Shown here: one piece after another, positions 1-8,602 of the stretch
How positions within the stretch are numbered: position 1 is the stretch's first letter
Layout of the letters: each line of letters opens with the position of its first letter
Assembly: GCA_017509715.1 (NCBI GenBank)
Contig: JAFWOU010000001.1
Location: 88,761-152,760 of the forward strand
Source of the DNA: Paludibacteraceae bacterium
Lineage (GTDB): Bacteria; Bacteroidota; Bacteroidia; Bacteroidales; Paludibacteraceae
Length of the DNA: 64,000 nucleotides
Direction of reading: 5' to 3'
The notes under the pieces: model-generated
The model's input: only the letters and a program-made list of their open reading frames with translations
Told to the model about the DNA's origin: nothing
Databases searched by the model: none
Program-made: the position numbers and the translations under genes

Positions 1-2495
1 TCTATGATGCAGGCACCAATGATCGGTTCTCCTTGGGTATCTACCACCTGACCAAAGATCACAATCATTTGTGACGAGTCCACGCGATACGGCTCATACA
101 ACATCGGGGACTGGTAATAGACTTCCCTTGCAGTCTTAGGAACTTGCGAGAGGAAATGCTGTGACTGAGGGACATAAGTCGGCTTGCGGAATGTGGTAAA
201 CGGGAGTTCCCATTTCGGCATAAAGGGTCTTCCCCATAACGAGGAATGGAGCGACTCCAGGGCTTGGTCGGTCATGTTGAGCACCATATGTCCTTGTAGG
301 GGTTTTCCATGCGCGTCGGTCAGACGGAAAGTCCAGGTCTCATGGGCATCCGGCGTCAGATAATCGCGCATAGTGACAGGCACGATATGCAGTTCCGTCC
401 GGTTGATGCCTTTCAGGTGATGATGCCTGTCGCAGAATGTACCGTCTTCGCGGCAAGTGAGGAAACGCACATCCAGGTATTCGTCGGTTCGGTCAGGCAG
501 CGTAAATGTAAAAGAGTGCATGCCCGGCGTAAGCAAATGCCACTGATGCGTGAGGATCTTATTGCGAGAGGATGTAACGCAATATACCCACGTTGTACGC
601 GGTACGCCGAGACGTAACGTCGCCTCTTGGCCGTTGATCGTCATGCTATCGCTCGGCAGCCACAACACGGAGTCCTGCGGAATGCCATGCAGCATAGGCA
701 GGGGCTGATCATCGGCAGAAGATTGTTCGGCAGTTAGGGATATGCGGAGCGAAGCCTCACGAAGTTCTCCATCTGCGGAAGTTGCATACGCGGTGACAGA
801 CAGGAAATTATGCTTGCAATTTTTTGCGACAATACTATCTGCCAGCGAGAAACGGAAAACGCCATTCATGTCGGTGGTGACAGTATCCGAACAGATATTT
901 GTTCTCACTTGCACACCCGTTAACGGCAGGCCGTTCGAACGGAGCACTTTGCCGGTTATAGGCTTGAGATGTTCCCGTTTCATCGTGCGGCATGAGTCGT
1001 CGAAAGCGATGGAAAAGGAGGGCAGACGGTAATCCTCCAGCTGAACGGTTGTAAATACCCCTGCAGAACGATCTTTCAAGCGTGCATTGACGTAATAGTA
1101 TCCTCGACGCATATCATTCGTGAACGGCAGATCCATCGTCGCGATGGCGTCCTCGTTCATGACAAGAATGGTATCTATTAATTCTCTTTGCGGGCTTGAG
1201 ATAGATACATGCAACGATTTGTGTTTCGTCAGACTGGTTTTGAACTTAAGCCTTTGCTGCCCAATAAACGCGATGTGCAGTGTATCTCCCGGACGGAAGA
1301 TGGTAGCATTAGGTAGCGCAATGATCGCCGCATGATATTCAGCCGCCATATTTTCATTATACAATTCGGCATTATGGTACTTATCCTCACCTAACGACAG
1401 CTGATAGATGCGATAATACGTATTCCGTTTCGAAGTCTTGGCTTCTCCATTCCGGTTTGTGTAGCGTGCAAGCTGCTTATCGGACTTAACCTTGACATGA
1501 TGAAGCGGTTGACCGGTATGGACATCCGTGACAATGATCCAGGGCTTTGGCTGCTTCATCTGTCCCTCTTGCATTAACAGATACCGCAGGTCACTTACCG
1601 TGAAGATACGGTAGTAAATGCGAGGATTAGGGAGACTATCCACCGGCGTCTGTAAGGTATCATCGGGTACGCGGGCATAAACAAAATAGGTGCCGAATGG
1701 TTGCGGCTTCATCTTGCATTGCTGGTCCTGCAGTTCGAAGATCAGCGATTCGTCTGTGGTGACGCGCAGCGAATCCACTTTCACCAAGGATGCGGCAAGC
1801 CGACCTTTCCTTGGCCACTTCTCCGGCAGACGATAGACTTCGAAGACAATCTCCCGGGCATTCGTGTTGTTATACGAGATGGTCAAAGAATCGGTAGTGG
1901 AAACCAGCGACGGATACGAGTAATCGATCTCAATCTGTTCGCACATACGCTTGCTATACAAGATGTCGGAAGCAAAAGGAGAATTCGGGAACGAACGCAG
2001 ATACGCACATACAGAGCGGTAGTATCGTTTGTTTTTATACTCTTGCTGGTAGGTCAGCACATATCCGCGCTCCCAACTATCCGGTAGCGAGTCATACAAA
2101 TCTAACAATTTGTTGCCATACGTGCTCTTGAGTCTGTTGAGCCGGATGTACAATCGGGGCAGAACAGACGCATCCTGTTCGTGAAACGCGAGCCAACTTC
2201 GGGCCACAGAGTCGTAGCTCGGCAGACGACGGGTATAGTACTCATTCGCAATGAGGTCGTACAACGTAGGCATCAACAGCATGTTGAGCGTATCGGTAGA
2301 GACAACATTCAGTTCCTCGTACCATTGCGCCACGGAAATGGATCGCGTAAGCGAATCATGCCGGATAGCCATCTTGACAAAATCGGCATGCTCCATCGTG
2401 TTCGACAACTGATGAAGCGAATGGATATCCAAGTCCTCTGCTCGTGCCACAAGCAGAAGTGCAAGACTAATAATAAACAGAATAGCGCGTTTCAT
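1..2495 (-). CDS. Alpha-2-macroglobulin-like exported protein, 3' end cut by window edge
   Basis: An open frame of 831 codons starts at ATG 2495 and runs off the left edge without a stop. It begins with a signal peptide (MKRAILFIISLALLLVARA). The middle (about residues 320-410) has macroglobulin-type beta domains, including the segment IFRPGDTLHIAFIGQQ, typical of the MG2 region of bacterial alpha-2-macroglobulins. The last visible residues (about 814-830) read GQVVDTQGEPIIGACI, the start of a carboxypeptidase-D regulatory-like domain as found in Bacteroidota surface proteins. Known family members are large periplasmic or outer-membrane protease traps or envelope proteins; the thioester and bait regions, if any, would lie outside the window. 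It is the last gene of this minus-strand run here. The family call is from motif resemblance; the exact role is not visible. Confidence 0.75.
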   Translation of the reverse strand, partial: MKRAILFIISLALLLVARAEDLDIHSLHQLSNTMEHADFVKMAIRHDSLTRSISVAQWYEELNVVSTDTLNMLLMPTLYDLIANEYYTRRLPSYDSVARSWLAFHEQDASVLPRLYIRLNRLKSTYGNKLLDLYDSLPDSWERGYVLTYQQEYKNKRYYRSVCAYLRSFPNSPFASDILYSKRMCEQIEIDYSYPSLVSTTDSLTISYNNTNAREIVFEVYRLPEKWPRKGRLAASLVKVDSLRVTTDESLIFELQDQQCKMKPQPFGTYFVYARVPDDTLQTPVDSLPNPRIYYRIFTVSDLRYLLMQEGQMKQPKPWIIVTDVHTGQPLHHVKVKSDKQLARYTNRNGEAKTSKRNTYYRIYQLSLGEDKYHNAELYNENMAAEYHAAIIALPNATIFRPGDTLHIAFIGQQRLKFKTSLTKHKSLHVSISSPQRELIDTILVMNEDAIATMDLPFTNDMRRGYYYVNARLKDRSAGVFTTVQLEDYRLPSFSIAFDDSCRTMKREHLKPITGKVLRSNGLPLTGVQVRTNICSDTVTTDMNGVFRFSLADSIVAKNCKHNFLSVTAYATSADGELREASLRISLTAEQSSADDQPLPMLHGIPQDSVLWLPSDSMTINGQEATLRLGVPRTTWVYCVTSSRNKILTHQWHLLTPGMHSFTFTLPDRTDEYLDVRFLTCREDGTFCDRHHHLKGINRTELHIVPVTMRDYLTPDAHETWTFRLTDAHGKPLQGHMVLNMTDQALESLHSSLWGRPFMPKWELPFTTFRKPTYVPQSQHFLSQVPKTAREVYYQSPMLYEPYRVDSSQMIVIFGQVVDTQGEPIIGACII

Positions 2496-2537
2496 AGTAC
2501 AATATTTTTATAGCTACACCTGTATTCCTTTACTCTC

Positions 2538-2581
2538 CAATGGATGCTCAATGGATGCTGAATGGGTGCTCAATGGATGCT
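2538..2581. repeat. Tandem repeat, four 11-bp units
   Basis: Four contiguous copies of CAATGGATGCT at 2538, 2549, 2560 and 2571. The third copy differs at two positions (GAATGGGTGCT). The array lies in the 128-bp gap between the YcxB-like gene and the macroglobulin-like gene, upstream of the latter. Confidence 0.9.
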
Positions 2582-2623
2582 CATAATGACGCAAGCCTAT
2601 CATTATGCCAAGAGAACACCGAC

Positions 2624-3133
2624 TTACATCCGCTTGTTGCGGAGGTTTTCGATGAAGAGGTCGAAGCCGGCGGGGCAGACGTCGCGCGTCATGCAATACC
2701 CCATATTTGGGGCGTACATGAGGTAGATATCCTGGTCGGTCAGGACGATGTCGGTCAGGTCGGTATATTTATGGCTGCTATCACCCATCGGCGACTTCAC
2801 TTCGAAATGGTCGTCATAGAAAGAAAACTCCCATTCTATCGACATATTCGTGGCACGGAAGTTCTTCAAGGCCTGCTTTTTGATATTACGTGGGAACTGC
2901 CAATAGGTAAACACCAAAAGCACAGCCGTTACGATATAAATCACCCAGGGCTGGAAGTTTTCAAATATCTTGACATAATACAGCACAGCAACAATGATTG
3001 CCGTTGCCAATACAGAAGTCAGGATGCGGTTGAGCTTGAACTTCGGCTGGCGAAAATTGATGGCGTGGTTGTAACGCAGATAGAGTTCCTCCGTCAACTT
3101 GGACGTGAAATGATACTTGGGACTTGGATTCAT
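2624..3133 (-). CDS. YcxB-like membrane protein
   Basis: A 169-residue protein with a basic cytoplasmic N-terminus, two transmembrane segments (about residues 36-56 and 62-80) and a C-terminal beta-rich domain. The C-terminal pattern (EFSFYDDHFEVKSP ... YTDLTDIVLTDQDIYLMYAP) is that of the YcxB-like family, small membrane proteins of unknown function. It starts 12 bp downstream of the galactanase stop, so the two are probably co-transcribed. No catalytic residues can be proposed. Confidence 0.7.
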   Translation of the reverse strand: MNPSPKYHFTSKLTEELYLRYNHAINFRQPKFKLNRILTSVLATAIIVAVLYYVKIFENFQPWVIYIVTAVLLVFTYWQFPRNIKKQALKNFRATNMSIEWEFSFYDDHFEVKSPMGDSSHKYTDLTDIVLTDQDIYLMYAPNMGYCMTRDVCPAGFDLFIENLRNKRM

Positions 3134-3145
3134 AATGGTATCGGT

Positions 3146-4183
3146 TTATTCGGGTTTATCAATAAACATGCGACGAAGCACCTCAGACGGTCCGCCATCC
3201 TTGGTAAACGCTCCCATATCGTAGCTACCCCAGCCCAGCGGGATATACTCGGCCGGACGCCAACCGCCATAGACCTCAGGCTCCCAATAGAAGATGCCGG
3301 CGCAGGAGTCGATAGCCTGGATTCTGCCGATGAAATCGGTCATAACTTCGACCGACTCGTCATTATTGGCAAACATACCCACCTCGGCTATCATGACGGG
3401 GCAATGCCACTGACCAATCAGGCGACGGATATTCTCCTCTGCGAGTTGATTCATCTCCTGCCACGACTTACCGCCGTTCCAGGCGCTCATCATCGGATAG
3501 TGCGACAGACCGATCATGTCCCACTTGCCGCCATGCTCCTTCAGCGCCTGCCAGAACCAGTCGCGTTGCTCGTAAGCATTGTCCACATGCACAATGACCT
3601 GGATATCAGGGAAAATCTCCTTGGCGGCATCGTAGCCCATAGCCGTCAGACCGGCATATTGGTCCCAATTGCCTTTGTCGCGCTCCACCTTGCCGATGGG
3701 CCAGAGCATACCGTTGGGTGTCTCGTTACCGATCTGCACCCACTCCGGGCGGATGCCTTCCTCCTTGAGCGTACCCAGAATATCCATGGTATGTTCACGC
3801 ACAGCCTCGAGCATCGTCGGGTAATCATATTCGCGCCATGCCATCGGGATATCCTGGCGATGCGGGTCGGCAAAGAAATCGGAATAATGAATATCGATCA
3901 TGATTCGTTGGCCGGCCTTGGCAGCACGCTTAGCCAGCAGGAGCATATCGTCCTTATTACTCCAGCCGGTGGAGTGGTTGACCCACACGCGCAGACGCAC
4001 CGCATTCATACCCATGCTGCGGAGACTATCGATACAATCGTAGCGGAACATGCTGTCATGCTCCATCTCGCTGAGCCAACTCAGGTCACAGCCCTTGGCC
4101 CACGAGCCGCGGGGACTATCGGTCTTGTAATAACAACTCGTCAGCAGCAGCGCTGCAGTGGCGATAAAAAGAAAGCGTTTCAT
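3146..4183 (-). CDS. GH53 endo-beta-1,4-galactanase lipoprotein
   Basis: A 345-residue lipoprotein (LLLTSC, Cys17) with a glycoside hydrolase family 53 TIM barrel. Family members cut beta-1,4-galactan side chains of pectin (arabinogalactan type I). The general acid/base fits Glu154 in QIGNETPNGMLWP and the nucleophile fits Glu267 in PVMIAEVGMF. Other family-typical segments are NAVRLRVWVNH near the start and IMIDIHYSDFFADP. The lipid anchor places it on the periplasmic or surface face. It is the first gene after a Bacteroidota promoter (4212-4242), divergent from yjjI. No SusC/SusD pair is adjacent, so it is not in an obvious polysaccharide utilization locus in this window. Confidence 0.9.
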   Translation of the reverse strand: MKRFLFIATAALLLTSCYYKTDSPRGSWAKGCDLSWLSEMEHDSMFRYDCIDSLRSMGMNAVRLRVWVNHSTGWSNKDDMLLLAKRAAKAGQRIMIDIHYSDFFADPHRQDIPMAWREYDYPTMLEAVREHTMDILGTLKEEGIRPEWVQIGNETPNGMLWPIGKVERDKGNWDQYAGLTAMGYDAAKEIFPDIQVIVHVDNAYEQRDWFWQALKEHGGKWDMIGLSHYPMMSAWNGGKSWQEMNQLAEENIRRLIGQWHCPVMIAEVGMFANNDESVEVMTDFIGRIQAIDSCAGIFYWEPEVYGGWRPAEYIPLGWGSYDMGAFTKDGGPSEVLRRMFIDKPE

Positions 4184-4211
4184 ACGTATAGAACAGATTG
4201 ATTAACGGTGG

Positions 4212-4242
4212 CAAAATTACAATAAAAATCTGACATATGCAA
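4212..4242 (-). promoter_or_regulatory. Promoter of the GH53 gene
   Basis: On the minus strand, TTG (4242-4240), a 20-nt spacer starting CATATGTC, then TAATTTTG (4219-4212). This fits the Bacteroidota -33/-7 form TTG-N20-TAnnTTTG. The -7 box lies 29 nt upstream of the ATG. Confidence 0.75.
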
Positions 4243-4259
4243 ATTGAAGCACGTTTTTT

Positions 4260-4290
4260 TTGCATATTTCAAAAAAAAGCAGTACTTTTG
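4260..4290 (+). promoter_or_regulatory. Promoter of yjjI
   Basis: TTG at 4260-4262, a 20-nt spacer beginning CATATTTC followed by an A-tract, and TACTTTTG at 4283-4290. It diverges from the galactanase promoter and lies 31 nt ahead of the yjjI ATG. Confidence 0.8.
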
Positions 4291-4321
4291 CAGGCAAATT
4301 CAAAAAAACACAAGGAAGAAC

Positions 4322-5809
4322 ATGTCGGACATCTATTCTATCGTGACATCCCGCCAGCTGAGCTACGAGCAGAAAGTAGTGGCTCTGGCGCATGCTGCCG
4401 AAGACACCCTGCAGGTACTGAACATCCCGGAGCAGACGCGCCGCTACATGGAGCAAGGCGTGATATGCAATCTGAACGAAGGCAATGCGCCCTACCGGCC
4501 CCGCTACATCATGCCGGACTATGCGAAAGCCGTGCGCCAGGGCGTTAAGTTCCTGGAACTGGACCCGCCGCAGGACCTGGACGAACTGCTGACGTTCCTG
4601 CAGGTGCTCTACCGCCACGTACCGTCCATCACCACCTACCCCGTCTTTCTGGGCGACTTGGACCAACTGATCGAGCCCTTTATCGACGGACTGAGTGATG
4701 AGGTGGTGAAGAAGAAACTGCGAAATTTCTTTATATACCTGGACCGCACCATCACCGACTCGTTCTGCCACGCCAATCTGGGGCCGAAAGATACGCGGGC
4801 AGGCCGACTGATCCTGGACGTAGATCGCCAGTTGGAGCAGGCAGTGCCCAACCTGACGCTAAAATACGATCCGGCACAAACCCCCGATGAATTCGCAGAA
4901 CAAGCCATCCTGACCTCGCTCTGCGTAGCCAATCCCGCGATATGCAACGACGTGCTGAACAGCCGCACCTACGATAGGTACGGTATCTCGTCGTGCTACA
5001 ATATCCTACCCATCGGCGGAGGAAGCTACACGCTGACACGACTGGTACTGCCCCGCCTGGCCCAGATGACCGAGGATAAGGAGCAGTTCCTCCGGCAACT
5101 GCTACCCGACGCCATGCGATGCATGGCCGACTATATGAGCGAGCGCATCTGCTTCATCGTGGAGAAGTCCGGCTTCTTTGAAAGCCATTTCCTGGCGACG
5201 GAGGGACTGGTAGAAAGGGATCGCTTTGTAGCGATGTTCGGACTGGTAGGTCTGGCCGAAGCCGCCAATCATTTTGCGCCCGGCAAGAAATACGGCACGG
5301 ACCCGGAGGCGGACGAGGTAGCCGAGCAGATCATGGAGGTGATCTCCGGTTTTGCAGCCCAATACGAGTGCCCCTACTGCGAGATCGCGAACCATCGACT
5401 GCTGCTGCATGCGCAGGTAGGTATCGACACCGACCATGGCATCACCTCCGGCATCCGCATCCCCGTAGGCGACGAACCGGCCTCTATCTATGACCATCTA
5501 CGGCATTCCAGTCGCTTCCATCGGTATATTCCGACCGGCTGCTCGGACATACTACCCTTTGACATCACGGGTAAGCAGAATCCGGCCGCCGTGCTGGATA
5601 TCGTGAAAGGGGCGTTCCAACTTGGCCAGAAATATATCGCCTTTTATGCATCGGATTCGGACCTTGTGCGCATCACGGGCTACCTGGTAAAACGCTCGGA
5701 GATCGAGAAATGGAACAGCGGCCAGGCCGTGCTGCAGAACACGACCCAACTGGGTGCACCGACCTACGCCTCGGCCCATCTGGCCAATCGTAAAGTACGT
5801 GGGGTCTAG
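4322..5809 (+). CDS. yjjI: YjjI-family glycyl radical enzyme
   Basis: A 495-residue glycyl radical enzyme. It aligns well, from memory, with E. coli YjjI over its length, for example EQGVICNLNEGNAPYRPRYI and LYRHVPSITTYPVFLGDLDQL. The thiyl cysteine fits Cys225 in GISSCYNILP and the glycyl radical site fits Gly453 in DLVRITGYLV. The YjjI substrate is not known. It probably works in the anaerobic cytoplasm and needs the radical SAM activase encoded immediately downstream. ATG 4322 is chosen because the family N-terminus starts here and the promoter sits at 4260-4290; an in-frame upstream ATG at 4244 would place the promoter inside the coding sequence. The gene ends three bases before a heptamer repeat array. 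Confidence 0.92.
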   Translation: MSDIYSIVTSRQLSYEQKVVALAHAAEDTLQVLNIPEQTRRYMEQGVICNLNEGNAPYRPRYIMPDYAKAVRQGVKFLELDPPQDLDELLTFLQVLYRHVPSITTYPVFLGDLDQLIEPFIDGLSDEVVKKKLRNFFIYLDRTITDSFCHANLGPKDTRAGRLILDVDRQLEQAVPNLTLKYDPAQTPDEFAEQAILTSLCVANPAICNDVLNSRTYDRYGISSCYNILPIGGGSYTLTRLVLPRLAQMTEDKEQFLRQLLPDAMRCMADYMSERICFIVEKSGFFESHFLATEGLVERDRFVAMFGLVGLAEAANHFAPGKKYGTDPEADEVAEQIMEVISGFAAQYECPYCEIANHRLLLHAQVGIDTDHGITSGIRIPVGDEPASIYDHLRHSSRFHRYIPTGCSDILPFDITGKQNPAAVLDIVKGAFQLGQKYIAFYASDSDLVRITGYLVKRSEIEKWNSGQAVLQNTTQLGAPTYASAHLANRKVRGV

Positions 5810-5811
5810 GG

Positions 5812-5867
5812 GGTTATAGGTTACGGGTTATAGGTTACGGGTTATGGGTTATGGGTTATGGGTTACA
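5812..5867. repeat. Heptamer tandem array, eight GGTTAYR units
   Basis: Eight uninterrupted 7-bp units of form GGTTAYR (ATA, ACG, ATA, ACG, ATG, ATG, ATG, ACA endings) fill the gap between yjjI and its activase and run 10 bases into the activase reading frame. Units 5-7 each hold an ATG, one in each reading frame. The same unit recurs inside birA (51523-51571). Confidence 0.95.
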
Positions 5868-6592
5868 GGCGAAAGGTGAGAATTAGGAAGATCATATCGC
5901 AATCTACCGTGGACGGACCGGGCAACCGGTTCGCCATCTTCCTGCAGGGTTGCAACATCCGCTGCCTGTACTGCCATAACCCCGAGACGCAAGCCATGGA
6001 GGATGCGGAGGCGCAGGAGATGACGACGGAGGAACTCATCGAAGCCATCCGGCCCTGCGTACCCTTTCTGCGCGGCGTGACGGTCAGCGGAGGAGAATGT
6101 ATGCTGCAGGCGGAACAGTTGACAGAACTGTTTCGGGCTGTAAAAGCCCTCGCTGCAGAGATGCATCACCCGCTCACCTGCCTCTTGGACAGCAACGGTA
6201 CGATCGCCTTCAGCCGGTACCCGGAACTGATGCAAGCGTGCGACGGCGTCATGCTGGACGTAAAAGCCTGGGACGAGACGGTGTATGAACAGTTGACGGG
6301 CGCCAAGACGAACAGCACGGTACGGGAGAACGTACGATGGCTACTGGAACACGACCTACTGGAGGAGGTGCGCATCGTATGTCTGCCGGGGCGGGTGGAC
6401 GTAGAGACGATTCTCCAAAACATCGCGGAAATATTCGATTCCATCGGCAAAACATCGCCTATTCGATTGCTCCGATTTCGCCCGCACGGCGTGATAGGCG
6501 AACTGGAAAACGCACCGATGCCCACCGACGAGCAGATGGCCCAACTGAGCGAACTGGCCGCCCGGTACGGTTTGCAAACTACGATACGATAA
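5858..6592 (+). CDS. yjjW: YjjW-like glycyl-radical enzyme activase (radical SAM)
   Basis: A 244-residue radical SAM enzyme with the cluster motif CNIRCLYC (Cys32, Cys36, Cys39), the glycine-rich stretch TVSGGE and the conserved N-terminus STVDGPGNRFAIFLQGC. Such activases abstract the hydrogen from the active-site glycine of their partner, here YjjI 48 bp upstream. E. coli YjjW carries a ferredoxin-like insertion with extra Cys clusters after the SAM motif; this protein lacks it and is correspondingly shorter. The start is uncertain because ATG 5858 lies in the seventh unit of the heptamer array. It is the only in-frame ATG nearby that leaves the conserved N-terminus intact. Confidence 0.88.
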   Translation: MGYRRKVRIRKIISQSTVDGPGNRFAIFLQGCNIRCLYCHNPETQAMEDAEAQEMTTEELIEAIRPCVPFLRGVTVSGGECMLQAEQLTELFRAVKALAAEMHHPLTCLLDSNGTIAFSRYPELMQACDGVMLDVKAWDETVYEQLTGAKTNSTVRENVRWLLEHDLLEEVRIVCLPGRVDVETILQNIAEIFDSIGKTSPIRLLRFRPHGVIGELENAPMPTDEQMAQLSELAARYGLQTTIR

Positions 6593-6636
6593 ATTAAAGT
6601 TTTTGCACGCGCACACGCTTTTTTTTGCGCGCAGGC

Positions 6637-6667
6637 TTGCGTATATCGAAAAAAATTCGTACCTTTG
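6637..6667 (+). promoter_or_regulatory. Promoter of the OPT transporter gene
   Basis: TTG at 6637-6639, a 20-nt spacer starting CGTATATCG then an A-tract, and TACCTTTG at 6660-6667, 27 nt ahead of the ATG. Confidence 0.8.
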
Positions 6668-6694
6668 TGCCCGATTTTGTGCATAAAGTACCGT

Positions 6695-8560
6695 ATGGAA
6701 GAAAAGAAAAGCAAATTTACCCCTATTCTGAAGCCGGATCAGACGTATCCGGAAGTGACTCCCTATAGCGTCTCGATGGGTGTGCTGATGGCCGTGATCT
6801 TCTCCGCCGCAGCCGCTTATCTGGGTCTGAAAGTAGGACAGGTATTCGAAGCCGCTATTCCGATTGCAATCATAGCGGTCAGCCTGTCGTCGATATTGAA
6901 ACGCAAGGATGCCATCGGCGAGAACGTGATGATTCAGTCGATTGGTGCCAGTTCGGGTGTGATCGTAGCGGGTGCTATCTTCACCTTGCCGGCTCTGTAT
7001 ATCTTGCAGGCCAAGTATCCGGAGATGACGGTGACGTTCTGGCAGATATTCTTCTCATCGATGCTGGGCGGATGCCTGGGTATACTGTTCTTGATTCCGT
7101 TCCGCAAATACTTTGTGCAGGAGAAAGACGGCGAATATCCCTTCCCCGAGGCTACGGCCACGACTCAGGTGCTCGTGAGCGGCGAAGGCGAATCCTCGTC
7201 GGCCAAGCCCCTGCTTCTGGCAGCCGGTATCGGTGGTGTGTATGATTTCCTGGTCAGCACCTTCGGCCTCTGGACCGAACAGATCTCCAGCCGCATGACG
7301 GCATGGGGTGCTACCGTGGCGGCTAAGACGAAGCTGGTATTCTCGATGAACACCTCGGCCGCTGTGCTGGGTCTGGGATATATCATCGGACTGAAATATG
7401 CCGGTATTATATGTGCCGGTTCGATCTTCGTATGGTGGGTACTGATGCCTGTATTAGGCGCCGTACCCGAACTGGCCGACGTAGACCCGCGCGATTTGTT
7501 CTTCGGCTACGGACGCAACATCGGTATCGGTGCGATCGCCATGGCCGGACTGATCGGTATTATCAAGTCGTGGGGCGTGATAAAAGGTGCGGTAGGCCTG
7601 ATCAAGACGCAAGGCCGCAGCGCTGCACAGGCCCAGGACAACACGCCAAGGACGGAGAAGGACCTGAGCATGCGGTTGATGGTGATTGCCATCGGCGTAG
7701 CGCTGCTCTGTACGTTGGTGTTCTTCTGGGTAGGTGTGCTGCATAATTTCTGGCAGGCGCTGGTAGCCTTCCTGGTAGTAACGGTCATTGCGTTCCTCTT
7801 CACGACGGTAGCGGCTAACGCCATCGCCATCGTGGGCTCGAATCCCGTGAGCGGTATGACGCTGATGACGCTGATCGTAGCGTCGGTAGTATTCGTAGCC
7901 ATCGGCATGAAGGGCGCCAGCGGCATGGTAGGCGCGATGGTGATCGGCGGCGTGGTATGTACGGCGTTGGCGATGGCCGGCGGATTCATCACGGATCTGA
8001 AGATCGGCTACTGGATCGGTTCGACGCCGCGGAAGCAGGAGACCTGGAAATTCCTGGGCACGCTGGTGAGTGCAGCTACGGTAGGCGGCGTGATGATGGT
8101 GCTGAACAAGACATACGGTTTCGTAGGCGATAACGCGCTGGTAGCGCCGCAGGCTAACGCCATGGCAGCCGTGATCGAGCCGCTGATGTCCGGACAAGGA
8201 GCGCCCTGGATGCTCTATCTGGCGGGTGCGGTACTCGCCATGGTGCTGAACTTCATGAAGGTACCCGTACTGCCGTTTGCGCTGGGTATGTTCATCCCGC
8301 TGCACCTGAATCTGCCGCTATTGGTAGGCGGCGGTATATCGTGGCTGGTAGGCGAGAAGCACCAGGAGAAAGGTACGCTGATTGCCAGCGGTTTCATCGC
8401 CGGCGGTGCGCTGATGGGCGTGGTATCGGCTATTGTGAAGTTCTGCGGCGCCGACTGGTACATGACCGGTTGGGCACAGAGCAGCGGTGCTGCCATCCTG
8501 GGCATCGTGGCGTATGCCGCGCTGGTGACCTACTTTATCATCGCAGCCAAGAAGAAATAA
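6695..8560 (+). CDS. OPT-family oligopeptide transporter
   Basis: A highly hydrophobic polytopic protein of 621 residues with repeated glycine-rich helices, such as AAAYLGLKVGQVFEAAIPIAI near the N-terminus and YPFPEATATTQVLVSGEG, both characteristic of prokaryotic OPT transporters. The family imports small peptides or metal-chelate conjugates across the inner membrane, probably by proton coupling. ATG 6695 (MEEKKSKFTPILKPDQTYPE) is chosen over the in-frame ATG at 6665, which overlaps the -7 box. It has its own promoter and no substrate-binding partner next to it. The substrate cannot be read from sequence. Confidence 0.9.
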   Translation: MEEKKSKFTPILKPDQTYPEVTPYSVSMGVLMAVIFSAAAAYLGLKVGQVFEAAIPIAIIAVSLSSILKRKDAIGENVMIQSIGASSGVIVAGAIFTLPALYILQAKYPEMTVTFWQIFFSSMLGGCLGILFLIPFRKYFVQEKDGEYPFPEATATTQVLVSGEGESSSAKPLLLAAGIGGVYDFLVSTFGLWTEQISSRMTAWGATVAAKTKLVFSMNTSAAVLGLGYIIGLKYAGIICAGSIFVWWVLMPVLGAVPELADVDPRDLFFGYGRNIGIGAIAMAGLIGIIKSWGVIKGAVGLIKTQGRSAAQAQDNTPRTEKDLSMRLMVIAIGVALLCTLVFFWVGVLHNFWQALVAFLVVTVIAFLFTTVAANAIAIVGSNPVSGMTLMTLIVASVVFVAIGMKGASGMVGAMVIGGVVCTALAMAGGFITDLKIGYWIGSTPRKQETWKFLGTLVSAATVGGVMMVLNKTYGFVGDNALVAPQANAMAAVIEPLMSGQGAPWMLYLAGAVLAMVLNFMKVPVLPFALGMFIPLHLNLPLLVGGGISWLVGEKHQEKGTLIASGFIAGGALMGVVSAIVKFCGADWYMTGWAQSSGAAILGIVAYAALVTYFIIAAKKK

Positions 8561-8602
8561 CAAGACAACACAACATAACAATTTTTTAAAATTTTTAAAA
8601 CT

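Noticed and set aside
2540..4201. 553-codon plus-strand open frame over the YcxB-like and GH53 genes
   Set aside because: It is antisense to two well-supported genes and crosses the gap between them; its translation shows no family features.
5812..5867. Telomere-like or sequencing artefact repeat
   Set aside because: Units vary in a patterned way (GGTTAYR) and the same unit is found in frame inside birA, which argues against an artefact.
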